From assembly GCA_020635955.1 (NCBI GenBank), contig JACJYW010000013.1, positions 1-64,000 of the forward strand: a stretch of 64,000 bases of DNA, written 5' to 3'. The translations under genes were made by a program, and so were the position numbers. The notes beneath the pieces were generated by a model that was not told where the DNA came from, made no database searches, and saw nothing but the letters and a program-made list of their open reading frames with translations. Below, in pieces: positions 9,685-17,732 of this stretch. The stretch comes from Crocinitomicaceae bacterium. GTDB lineage: Bacteria > Bacteroidota > Bacteroidia > Flavobacteriales_D > Crocinitomicaceae. Position 1 is the first letter of the stretch. Each line of letters starts with the position of its first letter.

Positions 9685-11392
9685 GATCTTGAAATATATA
9701 TCGATCCTGACACTACTTTGTAGCTTCAATGTTAGTGCACAGCAAGAATGGGACATCAATTCTGAGGCTGAAAGGCCAATTAGCCCATCTTATAGGATTA
9801 CGGAGAATCCTAAGATCATTGATACGATCATTCCTATTCCGGATATTAAATATCCATTATTAGTGAGGAATATGGAGACGCAAATTAGTTTGAACCAAAT
9901 TGATGCGTCAAAGATCAAGATCAAAGACAAATTGGACAAGTTATATCCGGGTTATGTTAAGGTTGGATTAGGAATGTATACTTCTCCTTTGGCTGAGGTT
10001 TATTTTAACTCAACGCGTAACAGAAGATTGAATTATGGTATCCATGTGAAACATAACTCATCATGGAAAAATCTAGAAGATCTGGCGCCTTCAACATATG
10101 ACAATACCACAGCAAAACTGTTTGGACAATTCTTCACCACCAATTACAAACTGGAAGGAGAATTGGATTATCTGAACAATGGATATCATTGGTATGGTAT
10201 TACAGACACAACGGATTTCTTCAGTAAAGACTCCTTGAAGAACAGGGTGCAGGGAATGGGAGGTATGTTCAGATTTGGAAACTTTGATAAAGAAGACAGT
10301 GCCAAGTTGGTATGGTCAGCTAAGATCGGGGATTATTATTTCCATGAGTTCAAACCAAGTTGGGATCCGGGAGATAAGCATGCGCGTAATAATAATTTTA
10401 TTATTGGATCTGATTTTAAATACAGAATGGGACGTAATTTGTATGCCTTAGATTTCAATTGGATATACAACAGATACTGGTATGCAGAGGATGTCATGTT
10501 AACACCTGATGCCACTCAACAATTTAATGAGCGAAATGCTAACATAAACTTAAGGCCAGTGATCACAACTTTCGGAGATAAATGGAAAGTTATGTACGGG
10601 CTGGATATGACCTTTGATTTCCCTAAAATTGATAAGATCTTCAAAGTAGTTCCTGTTGTTGAAGCAAAGTATAGTTTATTGAATGATATGTTTATTCCGT
10701 ATGTTGGGATAGATGGGGGTGTGACGCAGAACTCTTTTTATACCCTTAACAGAATGAATCCATATATATTCTCAGGTCAGGAGTTAAGAAACCAAACCCT
10801 TTACAACTTCTTTGGAGGGATTAAGGGAACCCTGTCAAAAACCATTTCATTCAATGTGGCTGCACATTATAGGGATTATACCAATAAAGCGATATTCGTT
10901 AATGAGGCAATCAATTCAGATCTGTACAAATTTGATGTCAATTATGTGAACATGTCTGCTTTAGGGGCACATGGAAGCATTACTTATCAGAACAAAGAAA
11001 AGTTAAAAATTGATGTCATGGCAGAATACAATATCTACAAGATAGATTCTGCGCAAAGCTATGATCCATTATTGTTTGCTTACCATATGCCAACTCTAAA
11101 AGGAACGATCAGAGGAAGCTATAATTTGTTTGATAAGCTTTATGCGAAGGCAGATTTGACACTTGAGTATGGCAGAAAATCACCTGTCTATTTATACAAT
11201 CAGGGACCGGATGATACGCCTGTTGATATGCCACTTATTGCTGATGGAAATCTGCATTTGGAATACAGATACAATCCGCGAATTTCAGCTTTCTTGCAAT
11301 TCAACAATATAGCGAATCAAAAGTATGATCGTTGGTATCGTTATCGTGTTCAGGGATTCCAAATACTTGGAGGTGTAACATTCGGATTTTAA
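9674..11392 (+). CDS. Outer-membrane beta-barrel protein paired with the TPR protein
   Basis: A 572-residue protein with a signal peptide (cleavage near VSAQ), a short N-terminal region, then alternating aromatic/hydrophobic strands through the end. It ends in VQGFQILGGVTFGF, with the terminal Phe typical of outer-membrane barrels inserted by BAM. It resembles the barrel part of TonB-dependent receptors but shows no recognisable plug domain, so I call it only a barrel. The start overlaps the TPR gene by 11 bases, and a GGAGG sequence (9664-9668) lies five bases before the ATG, which is unusual here. Its function is unknown; together with the TPR protein it may be an envelope transport or assembly pair. 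Confidence 0.8.
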   Translation: MENKILKYISILTLLCSFNVSAQQEWDINSEAERPISPSYRITENPKIIDTIIPIPDIKYPLLVRNMETQISLNQIDASKIKIKDKLDKLYPGYVKVGLGMYTSPLAEVYFNSTRNRRLNYGIHVKHNSSWKNLEDLAPSTYDNTTAKLFGQFFTTNYKLEGELDYLNNGYHWYGITDTTDFFSKDSLKNRVQGMGGMFRFGNFDKEDSAKLVWSAKIGDYYFHEFKPSWDPGDKHARNNNFIIGSDFKYRMGRNLYALDFNWIYNRYWYAEDVMLTPDATQQFNERNANINLRPVITTFGDKWKVMYGLDMTFDFPKIDKIFKVVPVVEAKYSLLNDMFIPYVGIDGGVTQNSFYTLNRMNPYIFSGQELRNQTLYNFFGGIKGTLSKTISFNVAAHYRDYTNKAIFVNEAINSDLYKFDVNYVNMSALGAHGSITYQNKEKLKIDVMAEYNIYKIDSAQSYDPLLFAYHMPTLKGTIRGSYNLFDKLYAKADLTLEYGRKSPVYLYNQGPDDTPVDMPLIADGNLHLEYRYNPRISAFLQFNNIANQKYDRWYRYRVQGFQILGGVTFGF

Positions 11393-11505
11393 TTTCGACT
11401 AATTCATTAGTTTTTACTACTGACCCCCTTTTGTAATCGATTATTTTTATTTTGGTACGATAATTGTCCTTTCGGGCACATATTTACTAATCAATATAAA
11501 GAATT

Positions 11506-11865
11506 ATGAAAAAATTATTCCTTTTAGCAGTATTTGCTATTGTTGGATTGGGTGCTAACGCACAGGTTATTGTTGATGAAACTAACATCAATGATCTAGA
11601 CATTAAATATGTTGAACTTGTTGGAAGAAACAAATTAGGTTTTGGAAAGATCAAGATCATTGTTGATTTTGGACAAGAACTGAAAATATTCAAGTCTCAG
11701 GCTATTCGTTCAGCTGATGGAACTAAAGCGGCATTTAACTCAATGATCGACGGACTGAACTTCATGGAAGCTAACGGTTGGGAATTCGTTTCCAACTATG
11801 TAATTCCTGCTTCATCTGCAGAGGGTGAAAGTGAAGTAAGATATATTCTTAGAAAAGTTAAGTAA
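11506..11865 (+). CDS. Small secreted protein, unknown function
   Basis: A 119-residue protein with a clear signal peptide (MKKLFLLAVFAIVGLGANAQ, cleavage after NAQ). The roughly 99-residue mature domain alternates beta-prone stretches (KIKIIVDFG, SEVRYILRKV) with one helix and has no cysteine. It looks like a small compact alpha/beta periplasmic domain found in Bacteroidota; I do not recognise a named family. It is followed directly by an intrinsic terminator, so it is probably a single-gene transcript. Confidence 0.75.
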   Translation: MKKLFLLAVFAIVGLGANAQVIVDETNINDLDIKYVELVGRNKLGFGKIKIIVDFGQELKIFKSQAIRSADGTKAAFNSMIDGLNFMEANGWEFVSNYVIPASSAEGESEVRYILRKVK

Positions 11866-11869
11866 TTTT

Positions 11870-11898
11870 AAAAGGGCTTCTTTACGGGAGCCCTTTTT
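11870..11898 (+). terminator. Intrinsic terminator after the small secreted protein
   Basis: A 9-bp perfect stem, AAAAGGGCT (11870-11878) with AGCCCTTTT (11889-11897), a 10-base loop and a T run. It lies five bases after the stop codon. Confidence 0.88.
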
Positions 11899-11913
11899 AC
11901 CAATTTTAAATGT

Positions 11914-12474
11914 ATGAAAAGATTATTCGGATTCCTTTTGATTGCCTTAAGTACCACGTCTTTTGCTCAGGACGAGTTCAAATTGAACTATAATGATGAT
12001 AAAAAGGTTGAATATCAAGGGGTAGTTGAAAATGAAGGAGTTTCTCAGTCAGATCTCTTCAAAAAAGCAATTGCATGGATTGAAAACACTAAGCGATCAC
12101 AAACCATTGATTTCAAAGATGAAGAAGTGGGCAAGGTAATAGCAAAATCTCAATTCTCAACAATTGGAAAAAGTAATTACTATTCCAATAAGGAATACCA
12201 TTATAATTTTGAATGTGATGTGGTGTTAGAATTCAAAGACGGCAAAACTCGATACACACTTGAAAATTTCAAGAAAAAGTCTTCACCAGGTGAGCCCGGA
12301 TCTACGCTGGAGTACTTCATTGATAATTACAAGCCTGAAATTTCAAGCGAAAAGAATAGAGCCAAGTATGCCAAAATGTTGGATGAGATTGAATTAGCAA
12401 TCCAGGATCAGGTTTGGGATCTAATTGATGATATCAAGAAAACCTTTGGTCCTGTCAAAAAAGATGATTGGTAA
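11914..12474 (+). CDS. DUF4468 domain secreted protein
   Basis: A 186-residue protein with a signal peptide (cleavage near SFAQ). The mature sequence matches the pattern of DUF4468, a domain with a TBP-like fold common in Bacteroidota: an opening VVENEGVSQSDLFKKAIAW, then FKDEEVGKVIAKS, then strand pairs YNFECDVVLEFKDGKTRY. These proteins are periplasmic and their function is unknown. The start lies 16 bases after the preceding terminator, with no good promoter between, so expression may depend on read-through or on a promoter inside the upstream gene. Confidence 0.75.
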   Translation: MKRLFGFLLIALSTTSFAQDEFKLNYNDDKKVEYQGVVENEGVSQSDLFKKAIAWIENTKRSQTIDFKDEEVGKVIAKSQFSTIGKSNYYSNKEYHYNFECDVVLEFKDGKTRYTLENFKKKSSPGEPGSTLEYFIDNYKPEISSEKNRAKYAKMLDEIELAIQDQVWDLIDDIKKTFGPVKKDDW

Positions 12475-12536
12475 CAAATACAATTGGATTTACTGTGGAC
12501 ATACTAACTAAATAGATTTTACGTAACTTTCTAAGT

Positions 12537-13343
12537 ATGTCTAAGTTCTTATTTCTTTTTGTCTTTTCAATCGCCGCATTTTTTTCAAACGGACAAAAGG
12601 TACAGTTCGAAAATTCAGATTCACTAATGGGTGAATTTGATCAGTTCAGCATTGATAATTTTGGTAGAATTTATGTGACTAAAGGAGACGTCATTATTCA
12701 GTTCTCGAATCAACTGGATACACTCTTTACAGCTTCATTAAAAACCATTAGGCCAACTTCAATTGAAAGTTCCAAATCTTTTCGAACGCTCGTTTTTGAT
12801 CAGGACAGAAGTGTAATACAATTTCTGGATAATACTTTGACTGATATCCATGGTCAAATAGATCTTGTGAATCTGGATATCCAACAGCCCATTCTGGTTT
12901 GCGAATCATTCGGAGGTAATACTATATGGGTTTTAGATGCCGGGGCCTTTCGATTGGTCAAGTTAAATGCTAATCTCGAAAAAATACTCATCACTGAAAA
13001 TTTACTAGCAGTTTTTGAAGGGGAAGAATTGCCAATTCAAATGAAGGAAGTCAATGATCTGTTATATGTACTGATCCCGAATAAAGGAATTGCTTTGTTT
13101 GATGTTTTTGGAACATTCATGGATATTTATCCTTGTAATGCCAGGTCTTTTGATGCCATGGGTCAGCATTTATTCATCCAAACAGAAAACTCGCTTGAGA
13201 TCATTCCTACTGAAGGCGTTATGGAACCTGAATTTGTTTATCCAATATCTGGAGAAGTGATCTCATTCGCATACTCCAGAGAAAAAGTCTATCTACATAA
13301 AAAAGAAGGCTTGTTTATAGGTAATTTTATCAAGACAAAATAA
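12537..13343 (+). CDS. Secreted beta-propeller-like protein
   Basis: A 268-residue protein with a signal peptide (cleavage near SNGQ). The mature region repeats short four-strand units (for example FSIDNFGRIYVTKGDVIIQFS, IWVLDAGAFRLVKLN, LYVLIPNKGIALFDVFG), the pattern of NHL/WD-like beta-propeller blades, without a catalytic motif. It probably acts in the periplasm or at the cell surface as a binding protein. No specific family is recognised. It sits alone between the DUF4468 gene and the PASTA-protein operon. Confidence 0.65.
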   Translation: MSKFLFLFVFSIAAFFSNGQKVQFENSDSLMGEFDQFSIDNFGRIYVTKGDVIIQFSNQLDTLFTASLKTIRPTSIESSKSFRTLVFDQDRSVIQFLDNTLTDIHGQIDLVNLDIQQPILVCESFGGNTIWVLDAGAFRLVKLNANLEKILITENLLAVFEGEELPIQMKEVNDLLYVLIPNKGIALFDVFGTFMDIYPCNARSFDAMGQHLFIQTENSLEIIPTEGVMEPEFVYPISGEVISFAYSREKVYLHKKEGLFIGNFIKTK

Positions 13344-13439
13344 TCGACTGTAGGGTTCACTTATAGCTTTTTTCACTCCGATTAATAAGTTCGTTTACTT
13401 TGTTGTTGTCCATCTCGGTGGTTTGTGGTCTCGATTGTA

Positions 13440-13447
13440 TATATTTG
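13440..13447 (+). promoter_or_regulatory. Possible -7 promoter element (TATATTTG)
   Basis: Matches the Bacteroidota -7 consensus TAnnTTTG and lies 33 bases before the PASTA gene start. A clear -33 TTG at the right spacing is missing (GTG is at that position), so confidence is low. Confidence 0.4.
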
Positions 13448-13480
13448 TTGCATTGATTTGGAAAACATCAGCCCGCCTCA

Positions 13481-14269
13481 ATGAAGAAATTTCTTAAGTT
13501 TTTTATTAGTAGACAGTTTTTACTAAACCTTGCTGCAATAGTTCTATTCTGGATAATTGTGATTCAGGTGGAGAAATTCTATCTGAAAAGTACAACTGAT
13601 TGGGGAACGAATATCGAAGTCCCTTCATTCTATAAGATCCATATTGATGACCTTGATGAATTTGTAAAAGATAAAGATCTGAAATATGAGATCGTGGATT
13701 CTGTCTATATGGATGATTGGCCTAAAGGAACAGTTTGTTGGCAATATCCGCGTCCGACAGACTCATCTGGAATGGGAATCAAATCAGGAAGAACAATAGA
13801 GCTTTCAGTTGTTCCATTGCAACCCAAAATGGTGTGCATACCAAAAGTAATTCATATGTCTAAACGTATGGGAGAAACCACATTGAATGCGCTGGGTATT
13901 AAAACTAAGGTTTCTTATCAACCACATCCAGATGGACCTGGATTCATTATGGATCAACTTTATAACGGTAAGCACATTGATTCCGGAACCTATATTCCAA
14001 AGGGAAGTAGAATGGAATTAGTGGTTTCTAAAGGTAAAACGGGAGAGGCTACTCCACTTCCTTCTGTAGTGGGTCTCACAATAAAAGAAGCAAGAGAACG
14101 TTTTTCATCTTTAGCACTAACAATTGCCCCTCAGTGTGAAAATTGTAATACTGAAGAGGATTTGATGAATGCAGTGATCACAAGACAAAGTCCTGCAGGT
14201 GGAGAAAACGTTAATGTTGCATCTGGAACAACAGTAACACTTTGGGCAACGTTAGGAGGCGGTAATTAG
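13481..14269 (+). CDS. Membrane-anchored PASTA-domain protein
   Basis: A 262-residue protein with an N-terminal membrane anchor (about residues 12-32, LLNLAAIVLFWIIVIQV) and three consecutive PASTA domains: about 45-115 (VPSFYKIHIDDL), 117-190 (CIPKVIHMSKRMGE) and 193-260 (LPSVVGLTIKEARERF). PASTA domains bind peptidoglycan or muropeptides in Ser/Thr kinases and penicillin-binding proteins; here no kinase or transpeptidase domain is attached, so it is a periplasmic wall-sensing or scaffold protein. It is the first gene of a tight group with a T9SS cargo protein (10-base gap) and rluD, an arrangement I recall from other Bacteroidota. Confidence 0.88.
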   Translation: MKKFLKFFISRQFLLNLAAIVLFWIIVIQVEKFYLKSTTDWGTNIEVPSFYKIHIDDLDEFVKDKDLKYEIVDSVYMDDWPKGTVCWQYPRPTDSSGMGIKSGRTIELSVVPLQPKMVCIPKVIHMSKRMGETTLNALGIKTKVSYQPHPDGPGFIMDQLYNGKHIDSGTYIPKGSRMELVVSKGKTGEATPLPSVVGLTIKEARERFSSLALTIAPQCENCNTEEDLMNAVITRQSPAGGENVNVASGTTVTLWATLGGGN

Positions 14270-14279
14270 CCTTTGTGAA

Positions 14280-16565
14280 ATGAAAAATATTGTAACCACA
14301 TTGTTTTTATTGTTGGTTCTTGCAGGTTATTCGCAAGAGGTACTTTCACCTTTGACAACCAATCCATCACTCTACCGTGATCAACTACAGGTTAGGGCAC
14401 AAAGTAACCTTGATAGTACCTTTGTTTATTCATTCGGAACTTTATCCATAGCAGATGTTTGGGATGATTTTTCGGTGAATAAGTTCGTTAAATATCCTCC
14501 CAATTATACAGACGGGAATGTAACTTCATTGTGGTATTATTATTTAATGAATTCAAGCAATACGCTTCCTGAACCGGTAACAGTTAAGTATTGTGATTCA
14601 ACACATGCCAAACATGATACTATCTCAGTTGTTGGTGGAATTCCAAGTACTTTTTCATATTATTTTACACCACACAGTATTTGGGTAAATGATCTGACAA
14701 CTTATCCAATAGGCGGGCAATTGAGAACTTTGTATGACGAGTGTTATGTGATAATTGATTCAATTATTGATGGAGTTCCCGATCCAACTCAAGATACCAT
14801 TTGGTATACATCAACTCCTGATTTTGAGCAGGATAGTATCCATTTATTCTTTGCTAATATGAATGACCCGAATCAAATATGGGTGGATAATAGTGCATAC
14901 CACAATTACCGTTTTGCGGTAGATCCCTGGTCTTTAGGAGTGGTTACTTTTGATGGAGTTGATTCAACAGGTTGGCCATATAATTTTGGAAACACAAATG
15001 CGCATGGTGAAGCAGATGTTCTTACATCAAAACCAATAAATCTGCTTGGCTCAACGAATGATGTTTTTCTTCAATTTTTGTATCAGGCTGAAGGTCATGG
15101 TAATATGCCTGATCAGAATGATACTCTTCTCGTTGATTTCTTTTTGGTTGATTCCAACGAGTGGTATAATGTATGGAAATCTACGGATTATTTTCCCTGG
15201 ATGGCAGATCAATGGGATACCGCTTTTATAGTAGTTCAGCCTAACTTTTTAAAAAATGGTTTCAGATTCAGGTTCAGGAATTATGCGTCTACGTCAGGAG
15301 CACTAGATCATTGGCATGTTGATTATGTTCAACTATACAACAACCCATTATTCGCAGTCCAGCCTTTTAAAGATTTGGCGATCTCTTATCCGGTGAATAC
15401 CTTATTGGAAGATTACACTTCTGTTCCATGGGATCATTATCAAAATCTTGCGGACAAAAATGACGTGTTAATCGATACTGCTTTTTTACACGTTTATAAT
15501 TCGGATGATACACCTACAAATGTGGGTTCTGATATGTATTTGAAGGTTGATGAAGGTGTCGTGAACTTGCTAAATTACAACATCCCTAATCCAGCAGGTC
15601 CGTCACCATGGACATCAAACTGGGAATTAGGAGTTAATGATTTTCCTTATTTCGTCCAAATTAATTTTCCATCTTCGTATGTAGATGCACCTAATGATAC
15701 AATGGCCATCTTTAATGTTAAGATCAATGCTAATGCAGATGTGGCGGCATCCAATGTTTATACCGTGAATGATACAACCACATTTCAGCAGGTATTTAAG
15801 AACTATTATTCGTATGATGATGGAAGTGCAGAGGTAGCTTACGGTATCCAGGGAAGTAATTCTCAATTGGCCTATGAATTCAATGCTTATGAAGCAGATA
15901 CATTGACGGGTATTTTAATGCACTTTGTTCCTTCAGTGACGAATGTAAGCAACTACATTATGCTTCTTACTATTTGGGATGATAATAACGGCGAGCCGGG
16001 AAATATACTTTATCAGGATGATTATTTCACTCCTCACTATCCAGAGTACTCCGGTTCTATTGAAGGATTCAGATACTATCAATTTGTAAATCCTGATTAT
16101 GCTTCTAAAATCCCCGTTCCTCAAAAGTTTTACGTAGGTTGGGAGCAGATTGAAAGTCAAAGTTTAAATATTGGTATGGATAGAAATACAAATTCTGGAA
16201 GTAAGATTAGATATAATGTAGGTGGAAGCTGGTTGACTTCATCACAACAAGGATCACTTATGATCAGACCCGTGTTTTCTACTAATTTGAACTACACCCT
16301 GGGAATTGAAGAGAAGGAAGTATTGGAAGAGAAAGAATATAGTGAGATACTGATGTTCCCTAATCCAACAAAAGATATTATCAATTTTTCCGGTGTGCCT
16401 GAATCAGCAACAATTGCTATTTATGACATGAGTGGTAGATTGGTTTATCAGGGGATTGAAGATCGTGCCATTGAAGTTGGTCATTTAGAAAGTGGACTAT
16501 ATGTAGTTGACATTCGTGATGCTGTTGGCGTATCTTTGTTTTCAGAAAAGTTGATTAAGGAATAA
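14280..16565 (+). CDS. Large secreted protein with T9SS C-terminal sorting domain
   Basis: A 761-residue secreted protein with a signal peptide (cleavage near GYSQ). Residues about 225-360 form a jelly-roll, MAM-like region, followed by further beta-rich sequence. The last 75 residues are a type A T9SS sorting signal: MFPNPTKDIINFSG, then IAIYDMSGRLVYQG, LESGLYVVDI and a basic end EKLIKE. The protein should cross the outer membrane through the type IX system and be attached to the surface. No catalytic motif is recognised. The final stop overlaps the rluD start by one base. Confidence 0.87.
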   Translation: MKNIVTTLFLLLVLAGYSQEVLSPLTTNPSLYRDQLQVRAQSNLDSTFVYSFGTLSIADVWDDFSVNKFVKYPPNYTDGNVTSLWYYYLMNSSNTLPEPVTVKYCDSTHAKHDTISVVGGIPSTFSYYFTPHSIWVNDLTTYPIGGQLRTLYDECYVIIDSIIDGVPDPTQDTIWYTSTPDFEQDSIHLFFANMNDPNQIWVDNSAYHNYRFAVDPWSLGVVTFDGVDSTGWPYNFGNTNAHGEADVLTSKPINLLGSTNDVFLQFLYQAEGHGNMPDQNDTLLVDFFLVDSNEWYNVWKSTDYFPWMADQWDTAFIVVQPNFLKNGFRFRFRNYASTSGALDHWHVDYVQLYNNPLFAVQPFKDLAISYPVNTLLEDYTSVPWDHYQNLADKNDVLIDTAFLHVYNSDDTPTNVGSDMYLKVDEGVVNLLNYNIPNPAGPSPWTSNWELGVNDFPYFVQINFPSSYVDAPNDTMAIFNVKINANADVAASNVYTVNDTTTFQQVFKNYYSYDDGSAEVAYGIQGSNSQLAYEFNAYEADTLTGILMHFVPSVTNVSNYIMLLTIWDDNNGEPGNILYQDDYFTPHYPEYSGSIEGFRYYQFVNPDYASKIPVPQKFYVGWEQIESQSLNIGMDRNTNSGSKIRYNVGGSWLTSSQQGSLMIRPVFSTNLNYTLGIEEKEVLEEKEYSEILMFPNPTKDIINFSGVPESATIAIYDMSGRLVYQGIEDRAIEVGHLESGLYVVDIRDAVGVSLFSEKLIKE

Positions 16566-17632
16566 TGTCCCAGGAAGACGATCTTATGGAAGACGATTTT
16601 GGTTTTTCTAGTGAAGAACTGGAGGAATCAGAGGAGTTGTTCGAACATCACCGCCTTATAGCGGATGTTCGTCAGGAATTAGTGAGGATTGACAAATTCC
16701 TAATGGATAGGATTCCCAATGTTTCAAGAAATCGCTTACAGAAAATTGCCAAAGATGGTAATTTGATCGTTAACGGAAAAGCTGTTAAATCAAATTATAA
16801 GGTTCATCCTAATGATGAAATTTCCATAGTTCTTCCTTTTCCAGTAAGAGAAAATAAATTAGTTCCCGAGAATATTCCTGTCGATATCGTTTATGAGGAT
16901 GATGAACTGGTTGTCGTCAATAAACCTCCTAATATGGTGGTTCATCCGGGTTACGGAAATTATTCTGGTACTCTTATGAATGCTCTGGCCTATCATTTTG
17001 AAGGACTTCCTAAGAGAGATGATTATGAGAACAGACCGGGTCTGGTTCACAGAATAGACAAACACACAACAGGTTTGCTGGTGATTGCAAAAACGGAAGA
17101 TGCATTAACCAATTTGTCACAACAATTCTTTGATCGCTCTTCTGATAGAAGATATTATGCTTTGGTTTGGGGAGATCTCGAAAATGATGAGGGAACCATA
17201 ACCGGTAATATCGGTCGTTCACAAAAAAACAGAAAAGTGTTTAAAGTTTATGAAGAGGACGAAGGATACGGAAAACACGCAGTTACGCATTATAAAGTAA
17301 TTGAGAGATTCAGATACGTAACACTCGTAGAATGTAAGCTAGAGACAGGTAGAACACACCAGATCCGAGTTCACTTTAAGCATATTGGACATCCTTTGTT
17401 CCATGATCTTGAATATGGAGGAGATAAGATCATTAAAGGGACAACATTTACCAAATACAAACAGTTTATTGATAATTGTTTTCAATTAATTCCTGGTCAG
17501 GCATTGCACGCTAAAACACTGGGATTCACACATCCTAAGACAAAAGAATGGATACACTTTGATTCAAATTTACCTGAATCTTTCGAACTTCTTTTGGATA
17601 AGTGGCGTATATATAGCAAAAATGTAGATTAA
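16565..17632 (+). CDS. rluD: Ribosomal large subunit pseudouridine synthase, RluD-type
   Basis: A 355-residue RluA-family enzyme that converts uridines to pseudouridine in rRNA. An acidic N-terminal extension of about 35 residues precedes an S4 RNA-binding domain (about 40-100, RIDKFLMDRIPNVSRNRLQK) and the catalytic domain with the signature GLVHRIDKHTTGL, whose Asp (D165) is the nucleophile. The motif GRTHQIRVHF follows near residue 265. The position (U1911/1915/1917) is inferred from the RluD-like architecture only. The ATG overlaps the preceding stop by one base (TAATG), so translation is coupled to an unrelated secreted protein. Confidence 0.92.
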   Translation: MSQEDDLMEDDFGFSSEELEESEELFEHHRLIADVRQELVRIDKFLMDRIPNVSRNRLQKIAKDGNLIVNGKAVKSNYKVHPNDEISIVLPFPVRENKLVPENIPVDIVYEDDELVVVNKPPNMVVHPGYGNYSGTLMNALAYHFEGLPKRDDYENRPGLVHRIDKHTTGLLVIAKTEDALTNLSQQFFDRSSDRRYYALVWGDLENDEGTITGNIGRSQKNRKVFKVYEEDEGYGKHAVTHYKVIERFRYVTLVECKLETGRTHQIRVHFKHIGHPLFHDLEYGGDKIIKGTTFTKYKQFIDNCFQLIPGQALHAKTLGFTHPKTKEWIHFDSNLPESFELLLDKWRIYSKNVD

Positions 17633-17662
17633 ATAAGGTTTAATTAAATGTTTAAGAAACTC

Positions 17663-17691
17663 TTGTTTTTAAAAATATTTAATTATTTTCG
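17663..17691 (+). promoter_or_regulatory. Predicted promoter of the PorE-like gene
   Basis: TTG (17663-17665), 18 bases, then TATTTTCG (17684-17691), one mismatch to the Bacteroidota -7 consensus TAnnTTTG. The start codon lies 41 bases further on. Confidence 0.55.
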
Positions 17692-17732
17692 CCTTTAATA
17701 ACAAGCTTACTAGAAACTAGTAAATATCAATT

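Noticed and set aside
11449..11455. -7 promoter box before the small secreted protein (TATTTTG)
   Set aside because: One base short of the TAnnTTTG spacing, so the match is not good enough to call.
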